Of a stretch of 18,569 nucleotides of DNA, positions 14,807-18,569 are shown one piece after another (within the stretch, counting starts at the first letter, position 1; each line of letters begins with the position of its first letter). Both the position numbers and the translations under genes were made by a program. Origin of the DNA: Alistipes sp. CAG:435 (GTDB lineage: Bacteria > Bacteroidota > Bacteroidia > Bacteroidales > UBA932). The stretch covers positions 1-18,569 of the forward strand of contig FR893169.1 in NCBI GenBank assembly GCA_000433355.1, written 5' to 3'. The notes beneath the pieces are model-generated. The model ran no database searches. It was not told the DNA's origin and saw only the letters and a program-made list of their open reading frames with translations.

Positions 14807-16231
14807 ATGAATTCAGAAAAAGTACTCTCAATCTTCAAGGAAATCACACGGATTCCAAGGGAGTCCGGACACGAAGAGCCGATGACTGCCTTTCTTCAGC
14901 GTTTCGCCGGGGAGAGGCATCTTGAATGCAAAACCGACAAGACAAACAATGTCTGCATAGTCAAGGAAGCCAGCAAAGGCAAGGAGAATGTGCCTACGCT
15001 CGTTCTTCAGGGACATCAGGATATGGTCTGCGAGAAAAGAAGCGGCGTTCAGCACGACTTCCTCAAGGATCCTATTGAATATGTCATCGAGGATGGCTGG
15101 ATGGTCGCCAAGGACACCACGCTCGGGGCCGATGACGGAATCGGTGTCGCCGCGATGCTCGCGCTTCTGGACAGTGACCTTCCGATGGGGAAGATCGAGT
15201 GCGTGTTCACCATCTCTGAGGAGACCGGAATGGACGGGGCCTTCGGAATGGAACCGGGCTTCTTCACCGGCAGGACTCTCATCAATCTGGACTCTGAGGA
15301 TGAGGGGCAGATGTTCATCGGTTGCGCCGGCGGCCTTGACACGACAGCCGTGTTCAATTACAAACAAGAAGATTTCAAAGAAGGCTATAAGCCGGTAAGA
15401 CTGGAGATAGGCGGAGCGCTTGGCGGACACAGCGGAGATGACATCAACAAGGGCCGCGCGAACACGGTGCAGCAGATGGCGCGTTTCCTATATTCAGAAA
15501 TGGCTTATGGACTTCAGCTTGTTATGCTGAAAGGCGGCAACAAGCCGAACGCGATAGCGAGGGAGTGCGAGGCAATCATCACCGTTCCGGATGCGGACGC
15601 CACAATCGCGAGACTCACCTCGTTCGGCAAGGATCTGAGGAATGAATATTTCAGGACGGATCCAGATTTGAGCTTCAGCGGCGAGACGTACAGATGCACC
15701 GAGAAGCCGATCCAGAGCGATGTCGCAAGGAGGCTGATCGCATCTCTCTTCGCCTGCCCGCACGGAGTCGAGACTATGAGCCAGGACATTCCGGGACTCG
15801 TGGAGACTTCGACAAACCTGGCGGCCGTAAGGATGAACAAGCAGGGAAGGATCGAGGTCATCACAAGCCAGCGCAGCTCGACCGGTTCGGCAAGAAAGAT
15901 GATGGCCGCCAAGGTGGAGGCCAACTTCCTGCTCGCCGGAGCCGAAGTGACCCATCTTTCTGAATATCCAGGGTGGAAGCCGAACCTCGATTCCCACATT
16001 CTGCGCGTGTGTGTGGATTCGTACAAGAAACTGTTCGGATGCGAGCCGGAGGTCAAGGCCATTCACGCCGGACTTGAGTGTGGACTTTTCGGGGAGAAGT
16101 TCGGGGATCTGGATATGATTTCCTTCGGTCCGACCCTCAGGGGTGTGCACGCTCCGGGCGAGAAGCTTGAGCTTGCGTCCCTTGACAAGTTCACCGAGCA
16201 TCTTGTCGATGTCGTCACGAATTTTGAATAA
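14807..16231 (+). CDS. pepD: Aminoacyl-histidine dipeptidase (M20 metallopeptidase)
   Basis: PepD is a cytosolic zinc exopeptidase of the M20 family that cleaves Xaa-His and other dipeptides. The 474-residue protein shows the family motifs in order: first metal ligand LQGHQDMV (His70, with Asp72), LGADDGIG (107-114), the catalytic/ligand glutamates in ISEETGMDGAFG (136-147), INLDSEDEG (159-167), a dimerisation/lid insertion, and the last metal histidine in LRGVHAPGEKLE near the C-terminus. The alternative reading, a general M20 peptidase, is unlikely given the close match to PepD order and length. The start is ATG at 14807, with AAAGG just upstream. It sits 12 nt after dnaA and 1 nt before rpe, so the three are probably one transcript. 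Confidence 0.93.
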   Translation: MNSEKVLSIFKEITRIPRESGHEEPMTAFLQRFAGERHLECKTDKTNNVCIVKEASKGKENVPTLVLQGHQDMVCEKRSGVQHDFLKDPIEYVIEDGWMVAKDTTLGADDGIGVAAMLALLDSDLPMGKIECVFTISEETGMDGAFGMEPGFFTGRTLINLDSEDEGQMFIGCAGGLDTTAVFNYKQEDFKEGYKPVRLEIGGALGGHSGDDINKGRANTVQQMARFLYSEMAYGLQLVMLKGGNKPNAIARECEAIITVPDADATIARLTSFGKDLRNEYFRTDPDLSFSGETYRCTEKPIQSDVARRLIASLFACPHGVETMSQDIPGLVETSTNLAAVRMNKQGRIEVITSQRSSTGSARKMMAAKVEANFLLAGAEVTHLSEYPGWKPNLDSHILRVCVDSYKKLFGCEPEVKAIHAGLECGLFGEKFGDLDMISFGPTLRGVHAPGEKLELASLDKFTEHLVDVVTNFE

Positions 16232-16232
16232 T

Positions 16233-16883
16233 ATGGTAAAGATAGCCCCTTCAATACTATCCGGCAATTTCCTCAATCTGGAGCCGGACATCAGGATGGT
16301 CAACGGGAACGCCGACCTGATCCACATCGATGTGATGGACGGCAGTCTCGTACCGAACATCTCGTTCGGGTTTCCGGTGATGGAGGCGATCGCCAAGGCC
16401 GTGACCGTCCCGATGGACGTCCACCTGATGATCATCAATCCGGACAAGTACATCGAAAGATTCGCCAAATGCGGAGCGAACCTGATAAGCTTCCATCTGG
16501 AGGCCGCTGACCAGGCCGGCAAGGATCCAAAGGAGATCATAGGGATGATCAAAGACTGTGGAGCGAAAGCCGGACTTGCGATCAACCCGGATGTGCCCGT
16601 CGAAAGGCTTTTCCCATACATCGAGGATGTGGACTTCTTCCTGATAATGTCGGTATTCGCCGGATTTGGGGGACAGAAATTCATCCCGGAATCCATCGAC
16701 AGGATCAAAACTCTGAAGGCAGAGATGGACAGAAGGGGAGTCGTGAAGGACATCGAGGTTGACGGCGGGGTGTCATCCGCCAACGCAAGGATTCTGGCCG
16801 AAGCCGGAGCGACAATGCTTGTGGCCGGAAGTTCGGTATTCAAGGCGGAGGATCCTGCCAAGGCTATTGCTGAGCTTCGTTAG
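16233..16883 (+). CDS. rpe: Ribulose-phosphate 3-epimerase
   Basis: Rpe interconverts ribulose 5-phosphate and xylulose 5-phosphate in the pentose phosphate pathway. The 216-residue TIM barrel starts VKIAPSILSGNF. Metal and catalytic residues are in place: His31 and Asp33 in HIDVMDG, His64 in DVHLMI, and Asp177 in VDGGV. The phosphate-binding end, AGSSVF (198-203), is also normal. One oddity: the loop usually written VNPGFGGQ reads VFAGFGGQ (141-148), replacing Asn-Pro with Phe-Ala. The frame is open farther upstream inside pepD, but ATG at 16233, one base after the pepD stop, gives the family N-terminus. The stop (16881-16883) overlaps the stop of the convergent birA. Confidence 0.96.
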   Translation: MVKIAPSILSGNFLNLEPDIRMVNGNADLIHIDVMDGSLVPNISFGFPVMEAIAKAVTVPMDVHLMIINPDKYIERFAKCGANLISFHLEAADQAGKDPKEIIGMIKDCGAKAGLAINPDVPVERLFPYIEDVDFFLIMSVFAGFGGQKFIPESIDRIKTLKAEMDRRGVVKDIEVDGGVSSANARILAEAGATMLVAGSSVFKAEDPAKAIAELR

Positions 16884-17617
16884 ATAACATAGCTTATTTC
16901 CTTAAAGGCGAACTCTAAACGTTCGCCTTTTTCTGTTTCGAGACAGAGCAGGCCACGGTCGGTGACACCAACGATTCTCGCACGTATTGACGCGCCTGTC
17001 GAGCAGACTACATATTCATTGAAAGTGCCGACGCGGTAGAGTCTGCTGACATATTCCTCAGCGTTGTCGTAGTGTCCAAGCCTCCTTTTCAGGAAGCGGC
17101 AAAGTTTGGGAAGCTGGTCTTTGAGATCATATTCCCTGCCGGTCAGCATCGCCATCGAGACGGGGTTCAAAAGTTGTGGCGGAAACTCCTTTTGGTTGAC
17201 ATTCAGGCCGATTCCGATGACGCTTGCCGTCAGGGAGTCTCCGCAAAGGGTGTTCTCAATGAGTATTCCGCATATTTTCCTGTTCCTGACATAGATGTCG
17301 TTCGGCCATTTGACCGTGGCCACAATCCCTTCATATTCAAGGTAATCAAGCACGCCCAAGGTGACGCTCCGGCTTATCGGGAACTGCCTTGAGGCCTTCA
17401 ATGGCGGATAGGCTCCGTCCCCAAACTTCATCACCAGAGAGAATGTGAGGTTTTCTCCGGGCCGTGCGGACCATGAATTACCCCGCTGGCCACGCCCTGA
17501 GGTCTGATGCAGAGCCGCCAGGACTGACAGATTGTCAATCCCTGAAATATTTCTTAGGGCTTCATTATTAGTCGAATCGACCTCATCGAGCCATTGTATG
17601 TCAACTTCCTCTTTCAT
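16880..17617 (-). CDS. birA: Biotin-[acetyl-CoA-carboxylase] ligase, without DNA-binding domain
   Basis: BirA activates biotin with ATP and attaches it to carrier proteins such as the acetyl-CoA carboxylase biotin carrier. From ATG at 17617 it has 245 residues: a catalytic domain starting near DEVDSTNNEA (11-20), the biotinyl-AMP loop GRGQRGNSW (41-49), KWPNDIYV (103-110), GILIEN (117-122), and a small C-terminal SH3-like domain. There is no N-terminal helix-turn-helix, so it is a ligase only, not a biotin repressor. The frame remains open upstream across rsfS, but that extension is antisense noise: the divergent promoter region lies there. Codons for its last residues contain a plus-strand terminator (16904-16932), and its stop overlaps that of rpe. 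Confidence 0.94.
   Translation of the reverse strand: MKEEVDIQWLDEVDSTNNEALRNISGIDNLSVLAALHQTSGRGQRGNSWSARPGENLTFSLVMKFGDGAYPPLKASRQFPISRSVTLGVLDYLEYEGIVATVKWPNDIYVRNRKICGILIENTLCGDSLTASVIGIGLNVNQKEFPPQLLNPVSMAMLTGREYDLKDQLPKLCRFLKRRLGHYDNAEEYVSRLYRVGTFNEYVVCSTGASIRARIVGVTDRGLLCLETEKGERLEFAFKEISYVI
16904..16932 (+). terminator. Terminator of the dnaA-pepD-rpe transcript, inside birA
   Basis: AAAGGCGAAC (16904-16913) pairs perfectly with GTTCGCCTTT (16921-16930) around a 7-nt loop, and the T-run continues to 16932 on the plus strand. It lies 20 nt after the rpe stop and wholly within the 3' coding part of birA. In the birA direction the T-run is shorter (three), so it may end that transcript only weakly. 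Confidence 0.75.
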
Positions 17618-17634
17618 TGGTTCAGAATTTGTCG

Positions 17635-17650
17635 TATATTTGTATATTTG
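17635..17650 (+). promoter_or_regulatory. Tandem -7 boxes TATATTTG-TATATTTG before rsfS
   Basis: Two identical 8-mers abut exactly (17635-17642, 17643-17650), both matching TAnnTTTG. The second has a TTGG (17617-17620) about 22 nt upstream and would start transcription near 17656, leaving a ~28-nt leader before ATG at 17684. The first has poorer -33 support. Confidence 0.6.
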
Positions 17651-17659
17651 ATTGTAATT

Positions 17660-17668
17660 GCAAAAATA
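17660..17668 (-). promoter_or_regulatory. -7 box (TATTTTTGC) for birA
   Basis: On the minus strand, TATTTTTGC (17668-17660) fits TAnnTTTGC, about 43 nt before the birA ATG. It faces the rsfS boxes, so the two promoters share the 66-nt birA-rsfS gap. Confidence 0.5.
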
Positions 17669-17683
17669 TAAAACATTCTCAAT

Positions 17684-18070
17684 ATGATTACACACGATTT
17701 GCGGGTTATGGCCGACGCTATGCTCGACAAGAAAGCACAAAACGTAATTGACATAGATCTCAGGCCGCTGGGAACCGCAATCACTGACCATTTTATGATC
17801 TGCAACGCTGACTCCACAACCAACGTCAACGCCATAGCCGACAATGTCATCGACAAGATGCGGGAGGAAGGCAGAAAGCCTCTCCGTACCCAGGGTCTGG
17901 AGAATAATTTCTGGATAATCCTGGACTATGGGGATATCGTCGCTCATATATTCCTTACGGAATACCGCCAGTTCTACAGGCTGGAGGAGCTCTGGGCCGA
18001 CGCTCCGCACAAGGAATACAAGGAGAGACGCGTTCCTAAAACAAAAAAGACAGAGACAGATGCCGAATAA
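17684..18070 (+). CDS. rsfS: Ribosomal silencing factor RsfS (Iojap/DUF143 family)
   Basis: RsfS binds ribosomal protein uL14 and blocks joining of the 30S and 50S subunits, lowering translation when nutrients are scarce. The 128-residue protein has the family features: an N-terminal helix with the KKAQNVIDIDLRPLG stretch (16-30), ITDHFMICNADSTTNVNAIAD (33-53), and the C-terminal half containing WIILDYGDIVAHIF (~76-89) and REFYRLEELW-like YRQFYRLEELWADA. It ends in a basic/acidic tail. The stop codon overlaps the start of ftsH by 11 nt, indicating translational coupling; the rsfS-ftsH order is common in Bacteroidota. It is divergent from birA. Confidence 0.94.
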   Translation: MITHDLRVMADAMLDKKAQNVIDIDLRPLGTAITDHFMICNADSTTNVNAIADNVIDKMREEGRKPLRTQGLENNFWIILDYGDIVAHIFLTEYRQFYRLEELWADAPHKEYKERRVPKTKKTETDAE

Positions 18071-18569
18071 CGCAAATTCGCCGAAAGGCAATGATCCAAG
18101 AAGGAAGGTTATCCGCGTGAGATTCAATTTCTCGTGGCTTTACCTTATTCTTATCCTTGGCATAGGTTGGCTGCTGCTCAACAACAGCGGGGCCAATCCT
18201 CAGAAGATAGAATGGGCCGAGGTCCAGGAGATGTTCCTCAAGGGCGACATCAAGGAGATTGATTTCGTGAGGAACGACTTCAAGGGCAACATCACCGTGC
18301 GCCCGGACAGGCTCAACAAATATGCTGACAAGTTTGGCGGCAAGGTTCCGGCCAGCTCGCCTCATTTCATATTCCTGGTCTCCGACAAGTTCGACGCCGA
18401 GAAGGAGTTCGGTGAGCTGAACGCCAAGCTTACTCCGGACGAGAGTCAGGTCAAGATCGTGATGGAGAACGACAGCAGGATGTGGTCAAACGTCCTTGAA
18501 TGGATAATTTTCCCGATCCTGCTCATCGTTATGTGGATCTGGATGTTCCGTGGCTTCAGCAGGAATATG
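18060..18569 (+). CDS. ftsH: ATP-dependent zinc metalloprotease FtsH, N-terminal part (runs off window)
   Basis: FtsH is a membrane-anchored AAA+ protease that degrades membrane and short-lived cytosolic proteins. Only the first 170 residues are present, up to the last base of the window. They show a charged N-terminus, a first membrane segment (~25-40, SWLYLILILGIGWLLL), a periplasmic FtsH_ext domain (~47-140, with IEWAEVQEMFLKGDIKEIDF), and a second membrane segment (~147-163) leading into MFRGFSRNM, where the linker to the AAA+ domain normally begins. The Walker and HEXXH zinc motifs lie beyond the edge. ATG at 18060 lies inside the rsfS 3' end in another frame (11-nt overlap) and gives the usual N-terminus. 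Confidence 0.93.
   Translation, partial: MPNNANSPKGNDPRRKVIRVRFNFSWLYLILILGIGWLLLNNSGANPQKIEWAEVQEMFLKGDIKEIDFVRNDFKGNITVRPDRLNKYADKFGGKVPASSPHFIFLVSDKFDAEKEFGELNAKLTPDESQVKIVMENDSRMWSNVLEWIIFPILLIVMWIWMFRGFSRNM

Noticed and set aside
15494..16861. Long minus-strand open frame across pepD and rpe (455 codons)
   Set aside because: Antisense to two genes with intact catalytic motifs; no recognisable protein features or promoter.
1..18569. CRISPR, prophage, transposase, toxin-antitoxin or defence genes
   Set aside because: No regularly spaced repeats, no transposase or integrase motifs, and every sizeable gap is explained by regulatory or repeat sequence.

Overview
The window looks like core chromosome of a member of the Bacteroidota, most likely order Bacteroidales (family not resolved). 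The evidence is the set of genes (a Bacteroidota-type LptD-like protein, a Rho with a long disordered insert, a SPOR-tailed amidase, an rsfS-ftsH pair) and repeated TAnnTTTG -7 promoter boxes, the housekeeping promoter form of this phylum. I see no prophage, insertion sequence, CRISPR array, tRNA or rRNA gene. Almost all of the coding sequence is housekeeping.

Layout. 1-1930: the end of one MATE-family exporter, then a complete second one with its own promoter. 1931-2327: a gene-free stretch with a palindrome, a good promoter, a terminator about 130 nt downstream (a candidate small RNA or attenuated leader) and a GC-rich hairpin repeat. 2328-6665: carA-carB, the two subunits of carbamoyl-phosphate synthase. 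6666-7082: a convergent gap holding two large structured inverted-repeat elements and the rho terminator. 7083-8954 (minus): rho. 9083-11866 (minus): an LptD-like LPS-assembly barrel. 11907-13061 (plus): a divergently transcribed N-acetylmuramoyl-L-alanine amidase. 13062-13366: a terminator and an AT-rich dnaA upstream region. 13367-16883: dnaA-pepD-rpe, tightly packed. 16880-17617 (minus): birA, meeting rpe tail to tail with overlapping stop codons. 17684-18070: rsfS. From 18060: the start of ftsH, cut by the window edge.

Functions group loosely: pyrimidine/arginine precursor supply (carAB), outer envelope building and wall remodelling (LptD-like, amidase), replication initiation with peptide and pentose-phosphate metabolism (dnaA, pepD, rpe), and protein-related housekeeping (birA, rsfS, ftsH). 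The carAB, dnaA-pepD-rpe and rsfS-ftsH groups are probably operons.

The most unusual signal is not a gene. The 9-mer ATTGAATAT occurs 11 times on the two strands (about 0.14 expected by chance), in several reading frames and in non-coding DNA. It overrides the local synonymous codon preference: all six Ile-Glu-Tyr tripeptides are spelled ATT-GAA-TAT in genes that otherwise favour ATC, GAG and TAC. This resembles a dispersed chromosomal signal word (uptake-sequence-like or chromosome-organising), though an extreme codon-context effect is the main alternative. Secondary points are the small-RNA candidate before carA, the structured repeats, overlapping divergent promoters with non-ATG starts, and a terminator written inside the birA coding sequence.
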